From Solirubrobacteraceae bacterium (GTDB taxonomy: Bacteria > Actinomycetota > Thermoleophilia > Solirubrobacterales > Solirubrobacteraceae), in the NCBI GenBank assembly GCA_030149625.1, contig JASLHP010000380.1, positions 1 through 11,632 of the forward strand: a stretch of DNA of 11,632 nt, read 5' to 3'. Both the position numbers and the translations under genes were made by a program. This document shows, in pieces, positions 5,321 to 11,632 of the stretch. Within the stretch, counting starts at the first letter, position 1. Each line of letters begins with the position of its first letter. Under the pieces are notes generated by a model. The model made no database searches. It saw only the letters and a program-made list of their open reading frames with translations, and was not told the DNA's origin.

Positions 5321-8300
5321 ATGACCGATCGACGACGCAACGCGCTGATCCTTTTGATCGTCGCCGGCCTGGTGGCCGCGTCGGCCGCCGCGATCGCGAC
5401 CAAGAAGACGCGGTTGGGGCTCGAACTGAAGGGGGGGGTCGAGCTCGTCTACCAGGCGCGACCAACCGCGCAGTCGAAGGTCACGCCCGAATCGCTCGAA
5501 CGTGCGATCGACATCATGCGCAAGCGCGTCGACCAGCTGGGTGTGGCACAGCCGGAAATCCAGAGCTCCGGCGAAGACCAGATCGACGTGGCGCTGCCTG
5601 ACGTGAGCAACGCGACGCGCGCGCAGAACGAGGTCGGCAAGACCGCGCAGCTGCAGTTCTACGACTGGGAGCCGAACGTGATCGGCGCGAACGGCGAACC
5701 GGCGCCGACCGAAGGCTCGGTCACCGGGGACACCAGCAGCCAGGGCGCGGGTGGCGCGACGTCGGGGCTGCTCGAGTACCAGGCGGTCCAGCGCGCCGCC
5801 AAACGCAAGCCGATCCTGCGCAAGAGCGACACGACGTGGTCGCGCGGCTGCACGCCGGCGCAGGTGGGTGGCTGCCTCTATGGCAGCTGGTACCTGCTCG
5901 ACACGGCCCACGAACGCGTCGTGCGCGGACCCGAAGAAACCGAACACAACCTGTACACGGATCTCGGCAAACAGCCGAAGGGCGCGAAGCTCAAGGCCGT
6001 GCGCGTCAACCCGGGGACGGTGATCGTGCAGGCACGCGCGATCGAATCGGCAGCGGGCAAGGTCACAGATCCGTCGCCCAACAGCTGGTACGTGCTCAAC
6101 GACGACCCCGTGCTGAACGGCACGGACATCACCAACCCGGTGCAGGGCAACGACGAAACCACGGGGCAGCCAAACGTCAACTTCGGCTTCGACTCGCACG
6201 GCAAGACCGTGTTCGAACGGGTCACCAAGAAGATCGCGCAGCGCGGCCAGGAAGCAGAGCTTCCGGGCGTCACCAGAGAAGAGGCGATGCAGCACTTCGC
6301 GGTCGTGCTCGACGGCCAGCTGATCACCGTCCCCTCGATCGACTTCACGAAGTATCCGGAAGGCATCGACGCCTCCAACGGCTCGGAGATCTCCGGTGGC
6401 TTCACGATCACCTCCGCGCAGAACCTCGCCAACGAGCTGCAGTCAGGCGCGCTGCCGGTGCGCCTCGTGCTGATCTCCCGCTCGCAGGTATCCGCGACGC
6501 TCGGCAAACAGGCGCTCAGCCAGGGTCTCGTCGCGGGTCTCGCCGGCTTCCTCGTGGTGTGCCTGTTCCTGCTCGCCTTCTATCGCTTCCTCGGCATGAT
6601 CGCGGTCGGTGGCCTCGTCATCTACGGCGCCTACTTCTTCGCGCTCGTGAAGCTGATCCCGATCACCCTGACGCTGCCCGGCATCGCCGGTCTGATCCTC
6701 ACGATCGGCGTCTGCGCGGATGCGAACATCGTGATCTTCGAGCGTGTCAAGGAGGAGATCAGGGGCGGCAGATCGATCGTCTCCGGCATCGCCACCGGCT
6801 ACAAACACGGCTTCGCGGCGATCGTCGACGCGAACGTGGTGACGTTCATGACGGCGTTCATCCTGTTCGCGCTGGCGACCGCGGAAGTCAAGGGCTTCGC
6901 GTTCATGCTCGGCATCGGCACGCTCGTGTCGCTGTTCACGGCCGTGCTCGCCACGCAGGCGGCGCTGGGGGCGATGAGCCGCTCGCCGCTCGTCAGCCAT
7001 CCCTCCGCGCTCGGTGCGGGAGGCAAGCGCAAAGGCTGGACGTTCGACTTCATGGGCGCCTCGAAGTGGTTCTTCTCGATGTCGGGCACGATCCTCCTGA
7101 TCGGGGCGCTCGCGATCGGCGGCAAGGGGCTGAACTTCGGGATCGACTTCAAGTCGGGCACGCGCATTCAGACCGGCTTCACGCGAACGGTCGCCGAGGG
7201 CGAAGTCGCGAACGTGATGAGCGCCGAGGGCTATCCGGACGCCGAGGTGCAGAAGTTCACGAACGCGAGCATCGGCGGCAACGGCTATCAGATCTCCACG
7301 AAGACACTTGGCCCGGAAAAGCTGAAGCGCATCGAAGCGGCGCTCAGCTCGAAGTTCGGCGACGGTCCCGCTCATCCGGGAATCAGGGACTTCTCCTCGA
7401 CGTCGATCGGGCCGACATTCGGGAAAACGGTCGCCAATGCCGCCGTGATCGCGATCATCGCCTCGCTGCTCGTGATCTCTGCCTATATCGCGCTGCGCTT
7501 CGAGTGGAAGTACGCCGTGCCGGTGCTGATCGCGCTGATGCACGACCTGCTGATCACAGCCGGCGTCTACTCGCTCACGGGGAGGGAAGTCACGACGGCG
7601 ACGGTCGCCGCTCTGCTGACGATCCTCGGATACTCGCTCTACGACACGATCATCGTGTTCGACCGAATACGAGAGAACGTGCCGCGCATGCCGCGCGCCG
7701 CCTTCTCGCAGATCGTCAACCGCTCGATGTCCGAGGTCGTCACGCGATCGCTGGCCACGAGCTTCTGCACGCTGCTGCCGGTGCTGGCGCTGTTGCTCTT
7801 CGGCGGCGAAACGCTGAAGGACTTCGCGTTCGCGCTGATGATCGGCATCGCCTCCGGCGCGTACTCGTCGATATTCATCGCCTCGCCGGTGCTGACGCAC
7901 TGGAAGGAGCGCGAGCCCGGATATCGCGCGCGGCGCGCACGGATCGTGCGAGAACTGGGCGCCGTGCCCGCATACGCGACGACCGCGACGGGAGCGCCCG
8001 AGGACGTCGAGCCCGAGCAGAAGCGCAGGCGCACGCGGCGCGGCAGCCTGATCGCGCCCGAGGAAGCCGGCCAGCAGCTCTCGCGCGACGAGTTCCAGGA
8101 GCTCGTACGCGACCTGGAGGTGGAGGGTGAGCCCAACGGCGCGGGGGGGACGGCGGCCACGCGCCCTCGCGGCAAAGCGGGGCGTAGCGCTACCGCCACG
8201 CCGCCGGCGCCATCGGTCCCGCCCGCCGCTCCCCCATCGTCCCCGAAAGGCGAGCGCGACCCCGCCGCCGATCTGACGCCCGAGGACTTGGTCCTCAAGG

Positions 8301-8365
8301 AAGAGCCCAAGCGGCGCGAGAAGACGAGGCGCCCGCGCAACCGCCGTCACGGGAGGTCGCGCTGA
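5321..8365 (+). CDS. secDF: SecD-SecF fusion, protein translocase subunit SecDF
   Basis: This 1014-residue polytopic membrane protein uses the proton gradient to help pull exported proteins out of the SecYEG channel. The SecD half has a first membrane helix (~8-26), the RLGLELKGG motif (31-39), a large external domain (~40-390) and five further helices between ~402 and 548, including GVCADANIVIFERVKEE (463-479, D467). The SecF half follows a ~35-residue linker: a helix at ~585-602, the GIDFKSGT motif (607-614), an external domain, then five helices (~705-857) with the YDTIIVFDRIREN motif (774-786, D775/D781). Twelve helices are expected. It is longer than typical fusions (about 740-ish residues) for two reasons. 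The external SecD domain has an insertion (~118-260) with a cysteine pair C177/C185, and a hydrophilic, Arg/Pro-rich cytoplasmic tail runs from ~861 to 1014. The G8 run at 5431-5438 encodes the LKGGV motif. Confidence 0.96.
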   Translation: MTDRRRNALILLIVAGLVAASAAAIATKKTRLGLELKGGVELVYQARPTAQSKVTPESLERAIDIMRKRVDQLGVAQPEIQSSGEDQIDVALPDVSNATRAQNEVGKTAQLQFYDWEPNVIGANGEPAPTEGSVTGDTSSQGAGGATSGLLEYQAVQRAAKRKPILRKSDTTWSRGCTPAQVGGCLYGSWYLLDTAHERVVRGPEETEHNLYTDLGKQPKGAKLKAVRVNPGTVIVQARAIESAAGKVTDPSPNSWYVLNDDPVLNGTDITNPVQGNDETTGQPNVNFGFDSHGKTVFERVTKKIAQRGQEAELPGVTREEAMQHFAVVLDGQLITVPSIDFTKYPEGIDASNGSEISGGFTITSAQNLANELQSGALPVRLVLISRSQVSATLGKQALSQGLVAGLAGFLVVCLFLLAFYRFLGMIAVGGLVIYGAYFFALVKLIPITLTLPGIAGLILTIGVCADANIVIFERVKEEIRGGRSIVSGIATGYKHGFAAIVDANVVTFMTAFILFALATAEVKGFAFMLGIGTLVSLFTAVLATQAALGAMSRSPLVSHPSALGAGGKRKGWTFDFMGASKWFFSMSGTILLIGALAIGGKGLNFGIDFKSGTRIQTGFTRTVAEGEVANVMSAEGYPDAEVQKFTNASIGGNGYQISTKTLGPEKLKRIEAALSSKFGDGPAHPGIRDFSSTSIGPTFGKTVANAAVIAIIASLLVISAYIALRFEWKYAVPVLIALMHDLLITAGVYSLTGREVTTATVAALLTILGYSLYDTIIVFDRIRENVPRMPRAAFSQIVNRSMSEVVTRSLATSFCTLLPVLALLLFGGETLKDFAFALMIGIASGAYSSIFIASPVLTHWKEREPGYRARRARIVRELGAVPAYATTATGAPEDVEPEQKRRRTRRGSLIAPEEAGQQLSRDEFQELVRDLEVEGEPNGAGGTAATRPRGKAGRSATATPPAPSVPPAAPPSSPKGERDPAADLTPEDLVLKEEPKRREKTRRPRNRRHGRSR
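5431..5438 (+). repeat. G8 homopolymer in secDF
   Basis: Eight consecutive G residues span codons 37-40 of secDF, at the conserved L-K-G-G-V motif. A second run of seven G (8143-8149) lies in the C-terminal tail. Gain or loss of one base in the first run would inactivate the gene. Confidence 0.7.
8351..8357 (+). promoter_or_regulatory. Strong Shine-Dalgarno for the small membrane gene
   Basis: GGGAGGT lies 7 nt before the ATG at 8365, inside the final codons of secDF. It is the best ribosome-binding site in the window. It supports the 100-residue gene as truly translated and coupled to secDF. Confidence 0.7.
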
Positions 8366-8667
8366 TGGGCATGCTCGGCTGGGTGATCATGGGCCTCGCG
8401 ATCTGGCACTTCACGATCTTCATGCCCGACCGCTTCTGGGGCGGGATCGTGGGGGCGTTCGTGGGCTCGCTGGTCGGGTCGATCCTCGTCGGTCTGATCA
8501 TCTACGCCGTCAAGGTGTCCGCGCTGCGCGTACCCGGCGAAAAGGCGACGGACATCGGCGTCGTGCTGTACGCGGTCCCGGGCGCCGTGATCGGCATCGC
8601 GTTGATCTACCTCGAGGGCATGCGCCGGGAACGCGCGGCCGCGGAGTCCGGCGCGCCCACGCTGTAG
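8365..8667 (+). CDS. Small multi-pass membrane protein with glycine zipper, unknown function
   Basis: The 100-residue product has three likely membrane helices: ~2-20, ~25-48 and ~64-84. The second holds a regular glycine zipper, G26/G30/G34/G38 spaced every four residues, of the kind that packs helices or builds oligomers. A short basic loop separates helices 2 and 3, and the C-terminus is charged and hydrophilic. The layout loosely recalls GlsB/YeaQ-type small glycine-rich membrane proteins, but I do not assign it to that family. The ATG shares one base with the secDF stop (TGATG) and has a strong Shine-Dalgarno, so the two proteins are co-produced. A role at the translocase is a reasonable guess from context only. 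It is not YajC (single helix plus cytoplasmic domain). Confidence 0.82.
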   Translation: MGMLGWVIMGLAIWHFTIFMPDRFWGGIVGAFVGSLVGSILVGLIIYAVKVSALRVPGEKATDIGVVLYAVPGAVIGIALIYLEGMRRERAAAESGAPTL

Positions 8668-8748
8668 GACGCTCAGCCCGCGGTAGCGCCGTGGACGGAC
8701 GCTCGGCGGGCGGCGGCATCGGTGTCTCGTTCCGTCTTGGCCTGGACG
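8668..8748. other. Short spacer between the small membrane gene and recJ
   Basis: It contains two copies of GGACGCTC 30 nt apart (8667-8674 and 8697-8704) and a loose GCCCGC/GCGGGC pair (8676-8681, 8706-8711) with a 24-nt loop. No T-tract follows. I see no clear terminator. If recJ starts at GTG 8761 the whole stretch is non-coding; if at GTG 8722 its last part is coding. Confidence 0.35.
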
Positions 8749-10578
8749 TACTCTCGGGGAGTGCGCCCCTGCCGCTTCGAGATCTCCGACTGTCCGACGG
8801 CTGATGTGCAACGGCTGCAGCGCGAGCTGGGCGTGAGCGGCGCGCTCGCGCAGACGCTCGTGCGCAGAGGCATGGCCGACCCTGCCCGCGCCGGCGCGTT
8901 CCTGGCCGCCAGCGAGGAGCACCCGCCGCAGGCGTTCGCCGGCATCGACGAGGCGGTCGGAGCGATCCTGGGCCACGTCGAGCGCGGCACGCGCATCACG
9001 TTGCACGGGGACTATGACGTCGACGGCATCTGCTCGACCGCGGTGCTCGTGCGGGCACTGCGTGGTCTGGGAGCCGACGTCGACTCCTACATTCCAGACC
9101 GCGCCGGCGACGGTTACGGCTTGAAAGCGTCGAACGTACAGCGGCTGGCGAGCAGGGGCACGCGGCTGCTGGTGACGGTCGATTGCGCGATCACGGCCGT
9201 GGCAGAGGTGGCGCAGGCGCGGGCGCTCGGGATCGACGTGGTGGTCACAGACCACCACGCGCCTCGCGCCGACGGCATGCTGCCACAGGCGCCGCTCGTG
9301 CATCCGCGAGTGTGCGGGTACCCATGCGCTGAGCTGTGCGCGACGGCGGTCGCATACAAGCTCGCGCAGGCGCTGCTCGAAGCGTGCGCGCAGGGTGCGG
9401 CGGGCGCCCCCGCCGGCGAGCGCGCGCGCACGCTGCTGTCCGGGGGCGTGCTCGAGCGGGACCTCGACCTCGTGGCGCTGGCTACGATCGCCGACGTCGT
9501 CGAGCTGCTCGGCGAGAACCGTGCGCTGACACGCCGCGGCCTGCGCGCGCTGGCGAGCACCGCCAAGCCCGGCCTGCGCGCGCTGATGGCCGTCGCAAGG
9601 GTCGACCCCAACAAGGTCGACGAGCGCGCGGTCGCCTTCGCGCTGGCGCCACGGCTGAACGCCGCGGGTCGGCTGTATCGGGCCGATGCGGGGCTGGAGC
9701 TGCTGCTCACCGAGGACCCGTTGCGGGCGGCACAGATCGCCGAGGAGCTGGACAGCGCCAACCGCGAGCGCAGACAGGTGGAGCTCGGCATCCGCTTTCA
9801 GGCCGAAGCGCAGATGTCCGAGCTGGGCGAGCGCGCCGCCTACGTGCTCGCGCACGACGATTGGCACCCTGGCGTGATCGGTATCGTCGCCTCGCGCCTG
9901 GTCGAGCGCAGCGGGCGGCCGGTGGTGCTGATCGCGCTGGATGGAGACACGGGCAGAGCGTCCGGGCGCAGCGTCGACGCGTTCGACCTGCTGGCTGGGT
10001 TGACCGCGTGCGACGAGCACCTGATGAGCTATGGCGGGCACCGCGCGGCGGCGGGCCTGGAGATCGAGCGCGAGCGTGTCGCGGACTTCGCCGGCGCCCT
10101 GTCCGCCCATGCCGAGCGTGTACTGGACCCGCGAGATCTCGTCACGGTCGAGCGTGTCGACGCGCTCGTCGGAGGTGATGAGCTGGGCATGGAGCTGGCC
10201 GAGGAACTGGCCGCGATGGCGCCGTTCGGGCGCGGCAATCCGCCGGTCTCGCTGATGGTCGCCGATGCCTCGTTCACGGATGTCAGGCCGATGGGCGAAG
10301 GCAAGCACGCTCGCTTCACGGTCGAGTCTCGTGGCGCCCGTGCGCGCGCGGTGGCGTTCGGCTGCGGTGGGCGCCTGCCGAGCGCGGACGATGGCGGCGA
10401 GCGATCGAAGCTCGCCCAGCAGGCGACGTTTGCGCTCGAGGTCAACGAGTGGAACGGCGTCAGCGAACCGCGGCTGGTGCTCCGTGAGATGTCGGTGCTC
10501 GAGCGGGCCGACGCCGAGCGCGAGCCGGTGGCAGAGGGTCACGACGAGGCAGAGGAGCTCGTGCTGTTCGCGATGTGA
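8722..10578 (+). CDS. recJ: RecJ, single-stranded-DNA-specific 5'-3' exonuclease
   Basis: RecJ degrades single-stranded DNA 5' to 3' with Mn/Mg in recombination (RecFOR route), mismatch and base-excision repair. Numbered from GTG 8722 (618 residues), the DHH-family motifs are HGDYDVDG (95-102; D97, D99, D101), D154 in VDCAIT, DHH (177-179) and D258 in ATIADVVEL. The DHHA1-side motifs are HPGVIGIVASRLVER (382-396), ASGRS (413-417) and GGHRAAAGL (438-446). A C-terminal OB-like part begins near PFGRGNPP (501-508). All metal ligands are present. Two usual glycines are replaced (VDCAIT for the common D-N/C-G-I, and CATAV for CGAGV). The start is uncertain. GTG 8761 (605 residues) is attractive because homologous sequence seems to begin there and TACTCT lies 6 nt upstream; GTG 8722 is the longest choice. 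Neither has a well-placed Shine-Dalgarno. Confidence 0.94.
   Translation: MSRSVLAWTYSRGVRPCRFEISDCPTADVQRLQRELGVSGALAQTLVRRGMADPARAGAFLAASEEHPPQAFAGIDEAVGAILGHVERGTRITLHGDYDVDGICSTAVLVRALRGLGADVDSYIPDRAGDGYGLKASNVQRLASRGTRLLVTVDCAITAVAEVAQARALGIDVVVTDHHAPRADGMLPQAPLVHPRVCGYPCAELCATAVAYKLAQALLEACAQGAAGAPAGERARTLLSGGVLERDLDLVALATIADVVELLGENRALTRRGLRALASTAKPGLRALMAVARVDPNKVDERAVAFALAPRLNAAGRLYRADAGLELLLTEDPLRAAQIAEELDSANRERRQVELGIRFQAEAQMSELGERAAYVLAHDDWHPGVIGIVASRLVERSGRPVVLIALDGDTGRASGRSVDAFDLLAGLTACDEHLMSYGGHRAAAGLEIERERVADFAGALSAHAERVLDPRDLVTVERVDALVGGDELGMELAEELAAMAPFGRGNPPVSLMVADASFTDVRPMGEGKHARFTVESRGARARAVAFGCGGRLPSADDGGERSKLAQQATFALEVNEWNGVSEPRLVLREMSVLERADAEREPVAEGHDEAEELVLFAM
8749..8754 (+). 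promoter_or_regulatory. Candidate -10 element for recJ, supporting the GTG 8761 start
   Basis: TACTCT is followed by exactly 6 nt and then GTG at 8761. This is the same geometry as TACCCT-N6-ATG in front of rel. No clear -35 is visible. If used, the transcript would begin at or near the start codon and recJ would be 605 residues long. Confidence 0.4.
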
Positions 10579-10590
10579 GCCGCGGAAACC

Positions 10591-10619
10591 TTCAATCTGC
10601 CTCGACTGTCCCCTACCCT
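10591..10619 (+). promoter_or_regulatory. Candidate promoter of rel, leaderless
   Basis: TTCAAT (-35-like, 10591-10596), a 17-nt spacer and TACCCT (-10-like, 10614-10619) lie in the 47-nt gap after recJ. The ATG of rel begins 7 nt after the hexamer, where transcription would be expected to start. No Shine-Dalgarno is present. This is the best-formed promoter candidate in the window. Confidence 0.55.
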
Positions 10620-10625
10620 TAGAAC

Positions 10626-11632
10626 ATGGCCATAGCCGAGGACCCCAAGCGCTCACAGCCCGCCGGGGGAGCTGACACGGCGGCCATCGAGGACGTGCCC
10701 GAGGCGCTCGCTAGCCTGCGCGAGCAGACCGTGCCGCCGGTTGGCGCGCAGAGCGGCGAGAGCAGCGTGGCTTCGCTGGGTCTGAGCCCGTCCGAGCGCC
10801 GGCTCCTGAACGACCTGTTCGCGATCGTCTCCGAGCATGCGACGGACTCCTCGGTCGAGATCGACCGGGCTCGCGTGCAGGACGCATTCGTGTTCGCGTG
10901 CGAGCACCACGCCGACCAGCGGCGCAAGTCGGGTGAGGACTTCATCGTGCACCCCGTCGGGGTCGCACGCATCTGCGCCAGCATGCGCCTCGACACCGAG
11001 ACCCTCTGCGCGGCGTTGCTGCACGACACCGTCGAGGACACCTCAGCATCGATCGAGGAGGTGCGCGAGCGCTTCGGTGAGGAGATCTCAGGCGTAGTCG
11101 ATGGCGTGACCAAGCTGACCGGCATCACGTTCCAATCGCGCGACGAGGCGCAGGCGAACAATTACCGCAAGATGATGGTCGCGATGGCCACCGACGTGCG
11201 GGTCATCTTGATCAAGCTCGCCGATCGGCTGCACAACATGCGCACGATCGAGGCGATGCCCAAGCAGAAGCAGATGGAGAAGGCGCGCGAGACGCTCGAC
11301 ATCTACGCGCCGCTGGCCCACCGCCTTGGGATCCACGCGATCAAGTGGGAGCTCGAGGACCTTGCCTTCGCGACGCTGCACCCGCGCAAGTACCAGGAGA
11401 TCAAGGCGCTGGTGGCCCAGCAGCGCGACGACCGCGAACGTTTCGTGTCCGAGGCGGGCGACTACCTGAGCTCGGAGCTGCGGGAGGTCGGCATCGACGC
11501 CCAGATCGCCGGGCGCGCCAAGCACTTCTACTCGATCTACTCGAAGATGACCAAGAAGGGCCGCGAGTTCAACGAGATCTACGACCTGACCGCGATGCGC
11601 GTGATCGTGGACTCGGTCAAGGACTGCTACGG
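10626..11632 (+). CDS. rel: Bifunctional (p)ppGpp synthetase/hydrolase (RelA/SpoT family), 3'-truncated by window
   Basis: The frame is open from ATG 10626 to the window edge, giving ~335 residues of a protein usually 720-800 long. It makes and degrades (p)ppGpp, the stringent-response alarmone. After a variable ~55-residue N-terminus comes the HD hydrolase domain, with H109, the H133-D134 pair, E137/D138 and D200 (KLADRLHNMRT). These match the residues needed for hydrolysis, so the enzyme should be bifunctional rather than synthetase-only. The synthetase domain begins near GRAKHFYSIYSKM (296-308) and continues through EIYDLTAMRVIVDS. Its catalytic core and the TGS/ACT regulatory domains lie outside the window. 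In actinobacteria rel follows the secD/secF region, often with apt between; here recJ is next to it instead. The ATG has no Shine-Dalgarno and a promoter-like element directly upstream. Confidence 0.96.
   Translation, partial: MAIAEDPKRSQPAGGADTAAIEDVPEALASLREQTVPPVGAQSGESSVASLGLSPSERRLLNDLFAIVSEHATDSSVEIDRARVQDAFVFACEHHADQRRKSGEDFIVHPVGVARICASMRLDTETLCAALLHDTVEDTSASIEEVRERFGEEISGVVDGVTKLTGITFQSRDEAQANNYRKMMVAMATDVRVILIKLADRLHNMRTIEAMPKQKQMEKARETLDIYAPLAHRLGIHAIKWELEDLAFATLHPRKYQEIKALVAQQRDDRERFVSEAGDYLSSELREVGIDAQIAGRAKHFYSIYSKMTKKGREFNEIYDLTAMRVIVDSVKDCY

Noticed and set aside
51..5397. Octamer GCGATCGC at 51-58, 4314-4321 and near 5390, resembling the cyanobacterial HIP1 repeat.
   Set aside because: Only a few copies, each explained by frequent GCG-ATC-GC codon runs in a GC-rich genome; nothing else suggests a cyanobacterium.
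5836..8350. Long open frames in other phases and on the minus strand across secDF (764 codons plus, 635 codons minus).
   Set aside because: Arg-rich shadow translations of the real SecDF frame, with no domain signatures.
8667..8711. Two GGACGCTC copies and a GCCCGC/GCGGGC pair before recJ as an operator or terminator.
   Set aside because: The repeat is only 8 bp, the hairpin loop is 24 nt and no T-tract follows; chance is sufficient at this GC content.
8347..10656. 769-codon open frame on the minus strand opposite recJ.
   Set aside because: A by-product of high GC in the third codon position of recJ. The translation is low-complexity Arg/Ala/His/Gln-rich, and recJ shows full DHH motifs on the other strand.

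Overview
The window is a GC-rich (roughly 70% G+C), gene-dense chromosomal segment. It looks like a high-GC actinobacterium, most likely of the Thermoleophilia (Solirubrobacter/Conexibacter-like). Three things suggest this: the codon use; the yebC ... ruvC-ruvA-ruvB ... secD/secF ... rel order typical of actinobacteria; and an adenylate cyclase built like mycobacterial Rv1264, combined with an uncommon fused SecD-SecF. The lineage call is inference from gene content, not from a marker gene. I see no rRNA, tRNA, insertion sequence, phage gene or CRISPR array.

Layout from left to right: the 3' part of yebC (1-596); a sugar-1-phosphate cytidylyltransferase (RfbF-like, 583-1407); a convergent class III adenylate cyclase on the minus strand (1332-2438), whose 3' end overlaps the cytidylyltransferase; a 54-nt divergent promoter region; ruvC-ruvA-ruvB (2493-4727), the Holliday-junction branch-migration and resolution machine, tightly coupled; a 131-nt gap; a small zinc-ribbon/PAS protein (4859-5308); a fused secD-secF of 1014 residues (5321-8365), coupled to a 100-residue membrane protein with a glycine zipper (8365-8667); recJ (about 8722/8761-10578); and the 5' two-fifths or so of a bifunctional (p)ppGpp synthetase/hydrolase, rel (10626 to the window end).

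The genes serve DNA repair and recombination (RuvABC, RecJ), protein export (SecDF) and nucleotide second-messenger signalling (cAMP cyclase, Rel). In the classical actinobacterial order, yajC sits between ruvB and secD, and apt sits between secF and rel. Here neither is present: the zinc-ribbon/PAS protein occupies the yajC position, and the small membrane protein plus recJ occupy the apt position. These two small, poorly characterised proteins are the best candidates for undescribed biology in an otherwise housekeeping region.

A recurring regulatory theme is visible. Genes that begin a transcript (cyclase, recJ, rel, probably secDF) have a TANNNT -10-like hexamer 6-9 nt before the start codon and no Shine-Dalgarno, which suggests leaderless transcripts. 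Genes inside operons (ruvA, the small membrane gene) have clear Shine-Dalgarno sequences and overlapping stop/start codons. Strong perfect hairpins lie inside the last codons of ruvC and ruvB.
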